Source: Virgibacillus salexigens (GTDB lineage Bacteria; Bacillota; Bacilli; Bacillales; Amphibacillaceae). From it: 64,000 nt of DNA. The translations under genes and the position numbers were made by a program. Shown piece by piece: positions 8,952-17,857 of the stretch (position 1 is the first letter of the stretch; every line of letters starts with the position of its first letter). Location: contig NZ_BNEO01000005.1 in assembly GCF_014905415.1 (NCBI RefSeq), positions 124,001-188,000 of the forward strand, given 5' to 3'. The notes below the pieces were generated by a model that did not search any database, had not been told where the DNA came from, and saw only the letters and a list, made by a program, of their open reading frames with translations.

Positions 8952-8980
8952 TTGCTCGAATTTGCTCGTTTTGATAAAAT
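8952..8980 (+). promoter_or_regulatory. Candidate promoter of the FGGY kinase
   Basis: TTGCTC (8952-8957) and TAAAAT (8975-8980) are 17 bases apart and lie 42 bases upstream of the kinase start at 9022. Confidence 0.55.
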
Positions 8981-9021
8981 GAGTTTATGTGAAAAGGGTT
9001 TCAATACAGGGAGGGTATGAA

Positions 9022-10704
9022 ATGGTGGATAACTATTTTTCGATCGGAATAGATTTTGGAACGGAATCGGGAAGGGTTCTGCTTGTAAATGTGCATAGCG
9101 GTTCAATTGAGGCGATAAAAGTTATTCCCTACAGGCATGGCGTGATTGAAGATACGTTGCCTATTAATAAACAACGAATTCCGAAAGGGAGTGTGCTTCA
9201 ACATCCCGGGGATTATTTGCATGTATTGAAAGAGGGTGTTGCGCATGTACTTGCTGAATCAAAAGTCAATCCAACACATATCATCGGTATCGGTGTTGAT
9301 TTTACTTCTTCAACAATCGTGCCGGTGGATCATACATTAACGCCATTATGTTTTTACTCTAACTATCATCAATCACCGCATTCATGGGTGAAGTTATGGA
9401 AACACCACCATACAAAGGCAGAAACAGAAAAGATTTATCGTGTAGCCACACAACGAAAAGAAAAGTGGATGCGGAAATTAGGCTATAATATATCTGAAGA
9501 ATGGATGATTCCTAAGATTCTTGAGGTGTTTGAACAAGATAGAGAAATATATACCCATACAGCCTATTACTTAGAAGCGGTTGATTGGATTGTATCAACA
9601 CTTGCATCGAAAGTATCAAGAAATAATTGTTCATTAGGATTTAAAGCGTTTTGGAATGAAAAAGATGGCTATCCAGAGGAGTTTTTCACTGCAATAGACC
9701 CGGAGTTTGGAAAGACAATTCTTCCAAAACTAGCAGGAGAAGTAAAAAATATTGGGGAATGTGCGGGGTATTTAACAGAGGAATGGGCCAGAAAACTTTC
9801 ACTACCTGTAAATCTTCCTATATCAACAGGAGTTATTGATGCTCATTCAGCAGTGCTTGGAACAGGCGTTTACCAAAGTGGAGAGCTATTAATGGTAATG
9901 GGAACGTCGACTTGTCATATGATGTTACATTCTGAAGAAAAGGAGATTCCGGGAATATCTGGAGTGGTTAAAGATGCCATTATCCCAGGCTTATACGCTT
10001 ATGAAGCTGGACAGTCAGCAGTGGGTGATCTGTTTGGGAGTTATATTAAGAACCATGTACCCGAATCATACAAACAGGAAGCTGACAAACAAGGGGTTTC
10101 CATGTTTGACTATTTAGAGAAAAAAGCTGCTAAACTTTCGCCAGGGGAGAGTGGATTAATAGCATTGGATTGGCATAATGGTAATCGCTCTATTTTATCG
10201 AATACGGATCTTTCTGGTTGTTTAATTGGCCTAACACTTCATACGAAACCTGAAGCCATTTTTCGAGCGTATTTAGAAAGTACAGCTTTTGGAGCGAATA
10301 TGATTATTGGAGCTTATCGTGATTGGGGAATGGACGTAAGAGAAGTGGTAGCTTGCGGCGGATTACCACAAGCAAACAAACTATTAATGCAGTTATATGC
10401 TGATATATTAAATATGCCAATTCATGTATCCCAATCAAATTACGCTCCGGCAATTGGGGCGGCAATATTAGGTGCTGTTGCAGCAGGGAGGATCAATAAC
10501 GGATACGATGATATGGAGGCAGCTATTCGTTACATGGCTCAACCAATAGAAAAAACGTATTATCCAATAAAGAAACATGTGGAAGTTTATCAACAGCTCT
10601 TCGCTCATTACAAGGAATTGCATGACTACTTTGGGATGAAACGATTATCGATGATGCGAAATTTAAAGCATGGAATTGATAAAGAAACAGAGACTATATA
10701 TTAA
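9022..10704 (+). CDS. FGGY-family carbohydrate kinase, ribulokinase-like
   Basis: A 560-residue kinase of the hexokinase/actin fold. It has the N-terminal phosphate loop IGIDFGTESGRVLLV, the ribulokinase-type GIGVDFTSSTIVP, GTSTCHMML in the middle and VVACGGLPQANKLLMQ near the C-terminus. Its length equals that of AraB. Catalysis would be ATP-dependent phosphorylation of a ketopentose such as ribulose. I chose the ATG at 9022, six bases after GGGAGGG, over an ATG eleven codons earlier. It is divergent from a TarJ-like dehydrogenase and its DeoR regulator; together they could oxidise a pentitol and phosphorylate the ketose. No epimerase or isomerase is adjacent, so D- versus L-ribulose is open. 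Confidence 0.82.
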   Translation: MVDNYFSIGIDFGTESGRVLLVNVHSGSIEAIKVIPYRHGVIEDTLPINKQRIPKGSVLQHPGDYLHVLKEGVAHVLAESKVNPTHIIGIGVDFTSSTIVPVDHTLTPLCFYSNYHQSPHSWVKLWKHHHTKAETEKIYRVATQRKEKWMRKLGYNISEEWMIPKILEVFEQDREIYTHTAYYLEAVDWIVSTLASKVSRNNCSLGFKAFWNEKDGYPEEFFTAIDPEFGKTILPKLAGEVKNIGECAGYLTEEWARKLSLPVNLPISTGVIDAHSAVLGTGVYQSGELLMVMGTSTCHMMLHSEEKEIPGISGVVKDAIIPGLYAYEAGQSAVGDLFGSYIKNHVPESYKQEADKQGVSMFDYLEKKAAKLSPGESGLIALDWHNGNRSILSNTDLSGCLIGLTLHTKPEAIFRAYLESTAFGANMIIGAYRDWGMDVREVVACGGLPQANKLLMQLYADILNMPIHVSQSNYAPAIGAAILGAVAAGRINNGYDDMEAAIRYMAQPIEKTYYPIKKHVEVYQQLFAHYKELHDYFGMKRLSMMRNLKHGIDKETETIY

Positions 10705-10752
10705 GAAAGATGTGTTTCAAAATTTTGATGAACAGTACGAAAGCATGACAAT

Positions 10753-10779
10753 GAGCTGTCTATGGTGCAGCTCTTTTTT
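10753..10779 (+). terminator. Terminator after the kinase
   Basis: GAGCTG (10753-10758) pairs with CAGCTC (10768-10773) and is followed by six T. Confidence 0.7.
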
Positions 10780-10796
10780 GTTTGTATAAATAGTAC

Positions 10797-10825
10797 TTGA
10801 TTATGGGAGCGTTTTAGCGTAATAA
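10797..10825 (+). promoter_or_regulatory. Promoter of the EIIC-like gene
   Basis: TTGATT (10797-10802) and TAATAA (10820-10825) are 17 bases apart, downstream of the kinase terminator. The spacer contains GGGAGCGTTTTAGCG, a weak resemblance to a catabolite-response element. Confidence 0.55.
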
Positions 10826-10897
10826 TAGAGATTGGACGCGAACGTGTGAGGAATACTGAAATATTTGTGAAATGAATCACAAAAGGAGGGCAATCAG

Positions 10898-11935
10898 ATG
10901 CGGGATTTTTTAAAGCGTAAAGGCGTTTCGTTATCTGGGAGAACCTATTTTATTACAGCTTTAGGTTATATGGCGTTAGGTTTGTTTTCATCATTAATTA
11001 TTGGACTTATAATTAAAACAATCGGAGAACAAATTATTATTAATTTTTCCCCAAGTATTGCCCAAACACTAATTGAAATGGGCAGCTTTGCGATGGATAC
11101 GAAAATAATGGGCGGCGCAATCGGGGTAGCTATTGCTTATGGACTAAAGGCACCGCCATTAGTGCTGTTCTCTGCTTTATTTGCCGGAGCGTTCGGAGCG
11201 GAATTAGGTGGTCCAGCTGGCAGCTATGTGACAGCATTATTAGCCACAGAAGTTGGAAAACTTGTCTATCAAGAGACGAAAGTGGACATAATTGTTACTC
11301 CATTTGTAACGATTGTATTCGGTTTTACAATAGGAACTTTTGTTGGTCCAGCAATTAATCAATTTATGATTGGGTTTGGAGAGATGATTAATTGGTCCAC
11401 AGAGCAACAGCCATTCATCATGGGAGTGCTAGTTGCTGTGCTTATGGGGATAGCATTAACTGCTCCAATTTCATCAGCAGCTATTGCTATCATGCTATCC
11501 TTGGATGGATTGGCAGCAGGTGCTGCTGCTATAGGTTGTTCTGCTCAAATGGTAGGCTTTGCGATAGCAAGTTATCGTGATAACGGCTTTGGCGGGGTAA
11601 TCGCCCAAGGTGTAGGAACTTCTATGCTCCAAGTTGCGAATATTGTAAAAAAACCAATCATTCTGTTACCTCCAACACTTGCTGGTGCGATCTTGGCACC
11701 ATTTGGAACGGTTTGGCTTGAACTAACAAATAATGCCTCTGGAGCAGGAATGGGAACGAGTGGTTTTGTTGGTCAAATTATGACGTTTGAATCGATGGGA
11801 TTTTCAATGGATGTTTTTTGGGCAGTGCTAGTGCTGCATATAATAGCTCCAGCAATTATTAGTTTTTTACTAGCCGAAATACTACGAAGAAAAGGCTGGA
11901 TTATGCCAGGGGACATGAAGATAACATATGAATAA
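10898..11935 (+). CDS. PTS EIIC-type membrane protein (PTS_EIIC_2 family)
   Basis: A 345-residue polytopic membrane protein with about eight to ten hydrophobic segments and repeated Gly/Ala-rich motifs (FAGAFGAELGGPAGSY, GLAAGAAAIGCSAQMVGFAIASYRDNGFGG). I recognise it as the stand-alone PTS EIIC-like family (PF13303), which lacks fused EIIA and EIIB domains. No EIIA or EIIB gene is nearby, so it may work with components encoded elsewhere or not as a classical PTS permease. A fructosamine-kinase-like gene follows 73 bases later. The substrate is unknown. Confidence 0.75.
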   Translation: MRDFLKRKGVSLSGRTYFITALGYMALGLFSSLIIGLIIKTIGEQIIINFSPSIAQTLIEMGSFAMDTKIMGGAIGVAIAYGLKAPPLVLFSALFAGAFGAELGGPAGSYVTALLATEVGKLVYQETKVDIIVTPFVTIVFGFTIGTFVGPAINQFMIGFGEMINWSTEQQPFIMGVLVAVLMGIALTAPISSAAIAIMLSLDGLAAGAAAIGCSAQMVGFAIASYRDNGFGGVIAQGVGTSMLQVANIVKKPIILLPPTLAGAILAPFGTVWLELTNNASGAGMGTSGFVGQIMTFESMGFSMDVFWAVLVLHIIAPAIISFLLAEILRRKGWIMPGDMKITYE

Positions 11936-11939
11936 GGTT

Positions 11940-11962
11940 TATCATGAATCTGGATCATGATA
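11940..11962. repeat. Short inverted repeat between EIIC-like gene and kinase
   Basis: TATCATGA (11940-11947) and TCATGATA (11955-11962) form a perfect 8-base inverted repeat without a T-run. It could be an operator or a weak processing hairpin. Confidence 0.4.
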
Positions 11963-12008
11963 GGATGTGTACAATTCATTTGTATAATCATAAAGGAGTA
12001 TCTATAAC

Positions 12009-12872
12009 ATGAATACTTTATTCAAAAGTGCGCTAGAGAGGGCAGGAGATAGTAGTACCTTGCTTACAATCAAAAAAGTGGCTGGCGGTTCGATTAATGA
12101 AAGCTATATTGTTGAAACTAAGAAAAGGAGCTACTTTATTAAGTATCATAAAGATGCCCCCGAACGTTTTTTTGAACTGGAAGCTAAAGGGCTGCAATTG
12201 ATAAAATACACAAACACAATTGATGTACCAGAGGTTATTGATTATTCAGATGAACAGAAGGAAGCTTACTTAGTGCTTGAACATGTACAAGGAGAGCGTA
12301 ATAATCATACGGAGAGACTGTTAGGGGAACGCCTTGCTGGGTTACATCAAACCATAGGACAAGCACATGGCTTTAGAGAACCAACATTTATTGGTACGTT
12401 AACGCAGCCTAATGGATTGTATGACAGTTGGCTGGAGTATTATCGCGATCGTCGATTAGCTGCTCAGTTGAAGTTAGGGATAAGAAATAAGCGAATGGTT
12501 GGTAAGCGTAAAAAGAAATTAGAGAATTTACTGAATCATTTGGATCAGTGGATTCCTAGAGACATTGAACCTTCCTACTTACATGGAGATCTATGGGGAG
12601 GGAATTGGATCGTTGGGGGAGATGGGCATCCTTATTTAATTGATCCTTCATTCTTATATGGGGACCGCCATTTTGAATTGGCATTTACTGAAGTATTTGG
12701 GGGATTTTCCAAGCAATTCTATCAAGCATACGAAGCTACATATCCAACGAGCAATCATTACCAATCGTGCAAGAAAGTATATCAGCTCTATTATTTACTT
12801 GTACATTTAAATCTATTTGGAGAAATGTACGGCTCAGAAGTGGATGCAATTCTTAACCATTATGTTCGCTGA
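12009..12872 (+). CDS. Fructosamine/ketosamine-3-kinase family protein
   Basis: A 287-residue protein with an aminoglycoside-phosphotransferase-like fold. The catalytic loop YLHGDLWGGNW (around residue 195) and the metal-binding segment IDPSFLYGDRHFELAF are hallmarks of the fructosamine kinase family, which phosphorylates ketoamine groups on glycated proteins or small molecules so that they decay. It follows the EIIC-like gene at 73 bases and precedes a DUF2269 gene at 18 bases, suggesting one transcript. A small-molecule Amadori substrate is possible but not shown. Confidence 0.85.
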   Translation: MNTLFKSALERAGDSSTLLTIKKVAGGSINESYIVETKKRSYFIKYHKDAPERFFELEAKGLQLIKYTNTIDVPEVIDYSDEQKEAYLVLEHVQGERNNHTERLLGERLAGLHQTIGQAHGFREPTFIGTLTQPNGLYDSWLEYYRDRRLAAQLKLGIRNKRMVGKRKKKLENLLNHLDQWIPRDIEPSYLHGDLWGGNWIVGGDGHPYLIDPSFLYGDRHFELAFTEVFGGFSKQFYQAYEATYPTSNHYQSCKKVYQLYYLLVHLNLFGEMYGSEVDAILNHYVR

Positions 12873-12890
12873 CTATCCGGGGGCATTAAA

Positions 12891-13343
12891 ATGACTTTTT
12901 ACGATCTTCTTGCTTTCGTTCATATATTCTCCGCTATTTTAGGGCTAGGTCCTGGTTTTATGATGATTCCTGTCGTCTCGAAAGCAAAAACTATGGAAGA
13001 ACTACGCTATGCTTTTGCTATCAGGGGAAGACTCCATCGTTGTGTAATGATAGGAGGAACTTTGTTATTAGTAACAGGTTTAATAATGGGAAGTCTTCGA
13101 CCACATTTATTCACAGAAGGTTGGTATGTACTAAGTTTAGCTTTATTCCTAATAGGATTAGCATTCGGACCATTGGTGTTGTCGCCAAAATCAAAACCAA
13201 TAAAGAAATTATTGAATGAATATCAAGGAAAAAATATACCGGTGGCGTATGATCAACTTTCACGTAAGTTATTCTTCTACGAAAACATCGAGAACTTTTT
13301 ATTTTTACTTATTATCGTATTAATGATTAGTAAGCCATTTTAG
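12891..13343 (+). CDS. DUF2269-type integral membrane protein
   Basis: A 150-residue protein with four predicted membrane helices. It begins with LAFVHIFSAILGLGPGF, a conserved His-containing first helix typical of the DUF2269 family, and has RLHR near residue 47. No enzymatic function is established for the family. It is closely spaced behind the fructosamine-kinase-like gene and probably shares its transcript. Confidence 0.7.
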   Translation: MTFYDLLAFVHIFSAILGLGPGFMMIPVVSKAKTMEELRYAFAIRGRLHRCVMIGGTLLLVTGLIMGSLRPHLFTEGWYVLSLALFLIGLAFGPLVLSPKSKPIKKLLNEYQGKNIPVAYDQLSRKLFFYENIENFLFLLIIVLMISKPF

Positions 13344-13353
13344 TAATAAAAAT

Positions 13354-13377
13354 AGCAGCACACTTTAGTGTGCTGCT
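13354..13377. terminator. Hairpin after the DUF2269 gene
   Basis: AGCAGCACACT (13354-13364) pairs perfectly with 13367-13377. The plus side has only TTTA after it, while the minus side has TATTTTTATT, so it may serve mainly as a read-through block between the convergent units. A second hairpin (CTGTCG...GACAG then TTTT) follows near 13383-13410. Confidence 0.6.
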
Positions 13378-13488
13378 TTACAGGCTGTCGACTTTTTGAC
13401 AGTCGTTTTAAATAAAAGAACGGTACTTGATCATGGTGTCAATTTTGAGTGTATAAATCAAAGATTTGGAGTTAGAACTCGTCTGTAT

Positions 13489-15381
13489 TTAAGCCTCTAT
13501 TTTTTTCTTTAGTACTCCTGCTAGTAAGGCAGTGACTATTGCACCAATAATGATTGCTAGACCGTAGAGGAGTGCAGAAGAAACGCCGCCTTCGACTAGT
13601 CCAATTACAAAGATTCCACCATGTGGTGCACGTAGTCCAATATCGAATAACATCGTGAGCCCGCCTGTAATGGCTGCCCCGGTCATAACGGATGGAATAA
13701 CTCGAGCAGGGTCCGCTGCAGCGAATGGAATAACTCCTTCGGTGATAAAGCATGCACCAAGTACATAAGAAGTTTTACCTGCTTCTCGTTCTGTTTGCGT
13801 AAAACGATTTTTAAAAAACGTCGTCGCTAAGGCCATACCTAAAGGTGGTACCATACCGGCTGCCATTACAGTTGCAATAAACGAGTAATTTCCAGCATCT
13901 AGCATTGCGATGCCGAAAGTGTAAGCTGCCTTGTTAACAGGTCCTCCAAGATCAAATGCCATCATGGTCCCCAACAATAATCCTGCCAGAATTTGATTTG
14001 TTCCTCCCATTCCTTCTAAGAAGGAAGAAATACTTGTGTAAACTTGTGTAAGAGGGGGATTTATCGTCATCATGATCAACCCAGTAACAGCAATACTAAT
14101 TAATGGATAAAATAAGACAGGCTTTAAACCCTCTAATGCTTCTGGTAATCGGGAAAGTATCTTTTTTATTAATAAGGTAATGTATCCTGCTAGAAATCCG
14201 GCGATTAACCCTCCGAGAAATCCAGAACCCCCATCTGCTCCTTCAACCCCAGATACAGTAACGGCAATTAATCCACCTATCATTCCGGGGGCAAACCCTG
14301 GACGATCGGCTATGCTAGAAGCGATAAACCCAGCAAGCACTGGCACCATGAGGAAGAATGCTTTACCCCCGCCTATTTCATTTAACATGGCAGCGAATAC
14401 ATTATACTGATCGCTGTCAGGGTTGCTTGATTCTACGCCCCAAAAGAATGAGAGGGCAATTAGAATTCCTCCACCTACAACAAATGGAAGCATATTGGAA
14501 ACGCCGTTCATGAGATGTTTGTAAAAGCCATTTTTTCCTTCCTTTTCTTTAGAACCATTACTGTGTGCTTCTTGGTAAATAGGTGCCTCTTTTTGGATGG
14601 CACGTTTTAGCAAATCCTCTGCTTCATGAATGGCTTTACCTACAGGTACCTGAATAACAGGTTTTCCATGAAAGCGAGCCATTTCTACTTTTGTATCAGC
14701 AGCGACGATGATAGCGTCAGCAGCTTCGATGTCTTGTTTGGTTAGTTGATTTTTCACCCCACCTGAACCATTCGTTTCAATTTTAATAGAAGTACCCATG
14801 TCTTTCGCAGTCTCAGATAATTTTTCAGCAGCCATATATGTGTGAGCAATCCCTGTAGGACATGCGGTTACTGCTAATAGCTGTTGGTTGGTTGAATTGG
14901 TACCTTTATTAGATTCTTCATCCACGTCTAATTCTTTCTTGCTTATCGCTTGCAGGACCTGAGAGATATCCGCAGCTTCATATAATTTGGTTCGGAATGT
15001 TTCATCCATCAAGAACGTTGATAATCGAGATAATGCTTCAAGATGTTCATTATTCGCGCCATCTGAAGCGGCTATCATAAAGAATAGATGCGCCGGTTCT
15101 CCATCAAGTGAATTATAATCAATTCCAGATAGTGACCTACCAAATACAATAGCGGGTGTTTTTATTGCAGATGATTTGGCGTGAGGGATGGCAATCCCTT
15201 CGCCGATTCCGGTAGTACTTTGAGCCTCCCTTGCAAAGATATCTTTATGAAAAGCCTGTTTATCTATTAATTTACCAGTTTTGTTTAATTGATCTATGAG
15301 TTCATTCAATACCGCTTCTTTGGTGTTCGCTTGTAGATCTAATAAGATCGTATCATCACCTAATAATTCCGTAATCTTCAT
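13489..15381 (-). CDS. fruA: PTS fructose-specific EIIABC component
   Basis: Imports fructose across the membrane and phosphorylates it to fructose 1-phosphate using phospho-HPr. The 630-residue fusion has EIIA at the N-terminus with phosphorylated His67 in GIAIPHAKS, EIIB around residues 165-265 with Cys174 in TACPTGIAHTYMAAE, and a membrane EIIC from about residue 290. GGGGGG precedes the ATG by seven bases. It follows fruK by 15 bases in the fruR-fruK-fruA operon. Confidence 0.95.
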   Translation of the reverse strand: MKITELLGDDTILLDLQANTKEAVLNELIDQLNKTGKLIDKQAFHKDIFAREAQSTTGIGEGIAIPHAKSSAIKTPAIVFGRSLSGIDYNSLDGEPAHLFFMIAASDGANNEHLEALSRLSTFLMDETFRTKLYEAADISQVLQAISKKELDVDEESNKGTNSTNQQLLAVTACPTGIAHTYMAAEKLSETAKDMGTSIKIETNGSGGVKNQLTKQDIEAADAIIVAADTKVEMARFHGKPVIQVPVGKAIHEAEDLLKRAIQKEAPIYQEAHSNGSKEKEGKNGFYKHLMNGVSNMLPFVVGGGILIALSFFWGVESSNPDSDQYNVFAAMLNEIGGGKAFFLMVPVLAGFIASSIADRPGFAPGMIGGLIAVTVSGVEGADGGSGFLGGLIAGFLAGYITLLIKKILSRLPEALEGLKPVLFYPLISIAVTGLIMMTINPPLTQVYTSISSFLEGMGGTNQILAGLLLGTMMAFDLGGPVNKAAYTFGIAMLDAGNYSFIATVMAAGMVPPLGMALATTFFKNRFTQTEREAGKTSYVLGACFITEGVIPFAAADPARVIPSVMTGAAITGGLTMLFDIGLRAPHGGIFVIGLVEGGVSSALLYGLAIIIGAIVTALLAGVLKKKIEA

Positions 15382-15396
15382 TTATTTACCCCCCAT

Positions 15397-16308
15397 TTAT
15401 ACCTGTGTTATGGATACGCGATCTATTAAATGCTCGATATGTGATTTATCGCATAAGTCGTGACTGAACGCCGTAGCACTTCCTGCTGCTACCGCATAGC
15501 GAAAAGCTTCTTGGCTTTCTTGGTTAATTAAATAAGATGCTAAGAATCCAGCTACCATTGAGTCTCCAGCTCCTACCGTGTTTATTACGTTTCCTTGTGG
15601 CGATTCAGCTACCAAAGTAGTATCCTCGTTAACTAAAATAGCGCCCTTTTCTCCCATAGAAACCATTACATGCTTAATACCTGTACGCATAATTTGCTTT
15701 GCACGATCAATTACTTGCTCTGTCGTGTGAAGTTTCGTGTTAAATAATGCTTCCAGCTCTGTTTGGTTCGGTTTAATCAAAAAAGGTTCTGTCTGCAATA
15801 ATTGATGTAATGCTTTCCCTGATGTATCAATTACTAAATGTACTCCTTTGCGATTGCAAGTAGCAGCTATCGCTTCGTAGAAGGATGAGTCAATGGTTTC
15901 TGGAAGACTCCCAGCTAATAAAAACCAATCGTTTTTTTGAAATTGTTCTATTTTTGTAAGTAGCGCACGCTGTTGTTGTTTTGAAATAATTGGTCCTGGT
16001 CCATTTAACTCTGATTCCTTTTCTGCCTTAATCTTTACATTAATCCGCGTAATTTCATTGGTTGCTATAAAGTCTGTTTGAATCCCTTCTACAGTCAATG
16101 CTTGTTGAATAAACTCGCCAGTAAAACCACCTGCAAATCCGAGTGCTGTAGTAGATATACCTAAACGATGGAGTACTCTCGACACATTAATCCCTTTTCC
16201 GCCTGGATAATAATGAACATGTTCCGTTCGGTTCAGCTCTCCCGGTTTAAAGGTTGGTAGATGGATTGTATAATCGATTGATGGTGTCATTGTGCAGGTA
16301 TATATCAT
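15397..16308 (-). CDS. fruK: 1-phosphofructokinase
   Basis: Phosphorylates fructose 1-phosphate to fructose 1,6-bisphosphate with ATP. The 303-residue PfkB-family protein shows the N-terminal GGKGINVSRVLHRLG and the C-terminal catalytic GAGDSMVAGFLA. Its ATG overlaps the fruR stop codon by four bases, and fruA follows 15 bases downstream, so regulator, kinase and transporter are co-expressed. Confidence 0.95.
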   Translation of the reverse strand: MIYTCTMTPSIDYTIHLPTFKPGELNRTEHVHYYPGGKGINVSRVLHRLGISTTALGFAGGFTGEFIQQALTVEGIQTDFIATNEITRINVKIKAEKESELNGPGPIISKQQQRALLTKIEQFQKNDWFLLAGSLPETIDSSFYEAIAATCNRKGVHLVIDTSGKALHQLLQTEPFLIKPNQTELEALFNTKLHTTEQVIDRAKQIMRTGIKHVMVSMGEKGAILVNEDTTLVAESPQGNVINTVGAGDSMVAGFLASYLINQESQEAFRYAVAAGSATAFSHDLCDKSHIEHLIDRVSITQV

Positions 16309-17057
16309 TGGTTTGCCACCTTTACTGTTGTTAAGTCGGAGAAAATTTTGTACGCTTCTTCAGAAAGGTGACAAGTAATGAGGGCGGCATCGCTTATATC
16401 AGCTATTTTTGCAAAACTAACGTTATTTCTTTTCGTTTGGTCAGCCAACATGAACGTTTCAAGAGCATATGCACTTGCTTGTCTCTTTGTACTTGCTTCT
16501 TCAGGATCAGGAGTTGTATAACCGAATTGTTTATGGAATCCATTTACTCCTAAGAAGCTTTTATCAAAACGATAATTGCTAATTGATTGAATGGTTTGGG
16601 CTCCAATTAGAGCTCCTGTTTTGGTCTTTATATATCCCCCTGTAACATAAGTAGGGATGCCATAATTCATTAAAGCTTCTACATGAGTCAGACCATTTGT
16701 AACTACAACAACCTCTTTATCTTTAAGAAAAGGAATCATTTGCATCGTAGTCGTACCGGCATCAAGGAATATGCAATCTCCTTTATTCAAGAGGGAAACA
16801 GCATATTGAGCAATTTGAACCTTCTCGTGAAGGTTTTTGGTGGATTTTTCTTTGATACTGAATTCCTGTAACTTCCGTTTAGGTAAAGTGGCACCACCGT
16901 GAATTCGAACTAATTTATCTTGTGCTTCTAGCTCGGTTAAATCTCTGCGAATCGTTGATTCAGAAGCGTATGTTAACTCGATAATATCTTTTATTGTAAG
17001 GTTTTTATATTTCGTTAATTGTTCTAAAATAAGGGAATGTCTTTCTGTAGTCAGCAT
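16305..17057 (-). CDS. fruR: DeoR-family fructose operon repressor
   Basis: A 250-residue DeoR-type regulator with helix-turn-helix signature SESTIRRDLTELEAQDKLVRIHGG and sensor motif FLDAGTTTMQMI. In this family the inducer is normally fructose 1-phosphate. I chose the ATG at 17057 because AGGAGG lies seven to eight bases upstream and the product starts MLTTERHSLIL; the open frame extends further. It is first in fruR-fruK-fruA and probably autoregulates through the phased TTCA repeats at 17116-17149. Confidence 0.92.
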   Translation of the reverse strand: MLTTERHSLILEQLTKYKNLTIKDIIELTYASESTIRRDLTELEAQDKLVRIHGGATLPKRKLQEFSIKEKSTKNLHEKVQIAQYAVSLLNKGDCIFLDAGTTTMQMIPFLKDKEVVVVTNGLTHVEALMNYGIPTYVTGGYIKTKTGALIGAQTIQSISNYRFDKSFLGVNGFHKQFGYTTPDPEEASTKRQASAYALETFMLADQTKRNNVSFAKIADISDAALITCHLSEEAYKIFSDLTTVKVANQ

Positions 17058-17087
17058 TTGAATTCCTCCTATATCGATTACGTATTC

Positions 17088-17116
17088 AGTATATAGTAAA
17101 CGATTACAAAAATCAA
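17088..17116 (-). promoter_or_regulatory. fru operon promoter with internal cre site
   Basis: On the minus strand TTGATT (17111-17116) and TATACT (17088-17093) are 17 bases apart. The spacer and -10 edge contain TAGTAAACGATTACAA (plus 17094-17109), which matches the CcpA catabolite-response consensus WTGNAARCGNWWWCAW except at the second base. This placement predicts glucose repression. Confidence 0.8.
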
Positions 17117-17149
17117 TCATATTCGTTCATTTTTGTTCAAAATCATTCA
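17116..17149 (-). promoter_or_regulatory. Phased direct repeats, candidate FruR operator
   Basis: TTCA occurs at 17126-17129, 17136-17139 and 17146-17149, exactly 10 bases apart, with an imperfect fourth copy (ATCA) at 17116-17119. On the minus strand these read TGAA and lie immediately upstream of the -35 element, one helical turn apart, as expected for a repressor that binds one DNA face cooperatively. Confidence 0.65.
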
Positions 17150-17281
17150 TTGAATGTTAATGTGGATGAAGGAAAAGTTTAAAATATGTAAAGTTAGGGA
17201 AATAAGTATTGCAAAGTATAGCTGATTTATGCTATATTTTTAAAAATTTATATTTCATTAAAAAAGAAAGGAGTAGTTTAA

Positions 17282-17818
17282 ATGCGAAATGTTACTCTTG
17301 AAGACGTATTTGTTCACCCAATCACACAAAGACATTTAAAGCGTTCAGGCATTGCTCATGCTATTGCAGTAGCTGAATATGCATTTATGTTATCCAAAAA
17401 ATATGGCGTGAATCCAGATCATGCTGCAAAAGCTGGATTATTGCATGATGTAGGACACTATAATTGGTATCGAGAAGGTAAATGGGATTATGAATTATAT
17501 AAAGAAAATGATATTCATGCGATTAAAGGTGCAAGTAGAGCGCATAAATTATTAATACGAATTGGTGAAGAACGTCACGTAGCAAAAGAGATTGCGGTTG
17601 CTATTCTGCTTCATACTGATTCGTATTTGCCTAAAGGTGAATTACAATTAAAACCATTGCAGCAAGTGGTGAACCTTGCAGATGAAGCGGATGAGGAAAT
17701 CGGTGGAAATCACCATTATAAGGTAATTGAAGATCATGTAGCATTAGAGCGAATTCGTGTCTTGGATAAGCAAATTGATCATTGGATAAATAAAAACCAG
17801 ACAAAGGAAATTGTCTGA
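17282..17818 (+). CDS. HD-domain hydrolase
   Basis: A 178-residue HD-superfamily protein. The metal ligands can be followed as H in IAHAIAVAEYAF, the HD pair in GLLHDVGHYNW (about residues 58-59), a further His in AILLHTDSYLP and Asp in NLADEADE. Such proteins hydrolyse phosphate esters of nucleotides or similar compounds in the cytoplasm, but the substrate is unknown. AAAGGAG lies seven bases before the ATG. The gene is monocistronic and its terminator overlaps the stop codon. Confidence 0.75.
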   Translation: MRNVTLEDVFVHPITQRHLKRSGIAHAIAVAEYAFMLSKKYGVNPDHAAKAGLLHDVGHYNWYREGKWDYELYKENDIHAIKGASRAHKLLIRIGEERHVAKEIAVAILLHTDSYLPKGELQLKPLQQVVNLADEADEEIGGNHHYKVIEDHVALERIRVLDKQIDHWINKNQTKEIV

Positions 17819-17823
17819 TTTTT
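17798..17823 (+). terminator. Terminator after the HD gene
   Basis: CAGACAA (17798-17804) pairs with TTGTCTG (17811-17817), followed by ATTTTT, and overlaps the stop codon. Confidence 0.65.
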
Positions 17824-17857
17824 ACTCATTCTCCATGTTATTTCTTCTCATTCTTCT

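Noticed and set aside
10797-10825. Catabolite-response element in the EIIC-like promoter spacer
   Set aside because: GGGAGCGTTTTAGC has about three mismatches to the cre consensus, too weak to list as a site.
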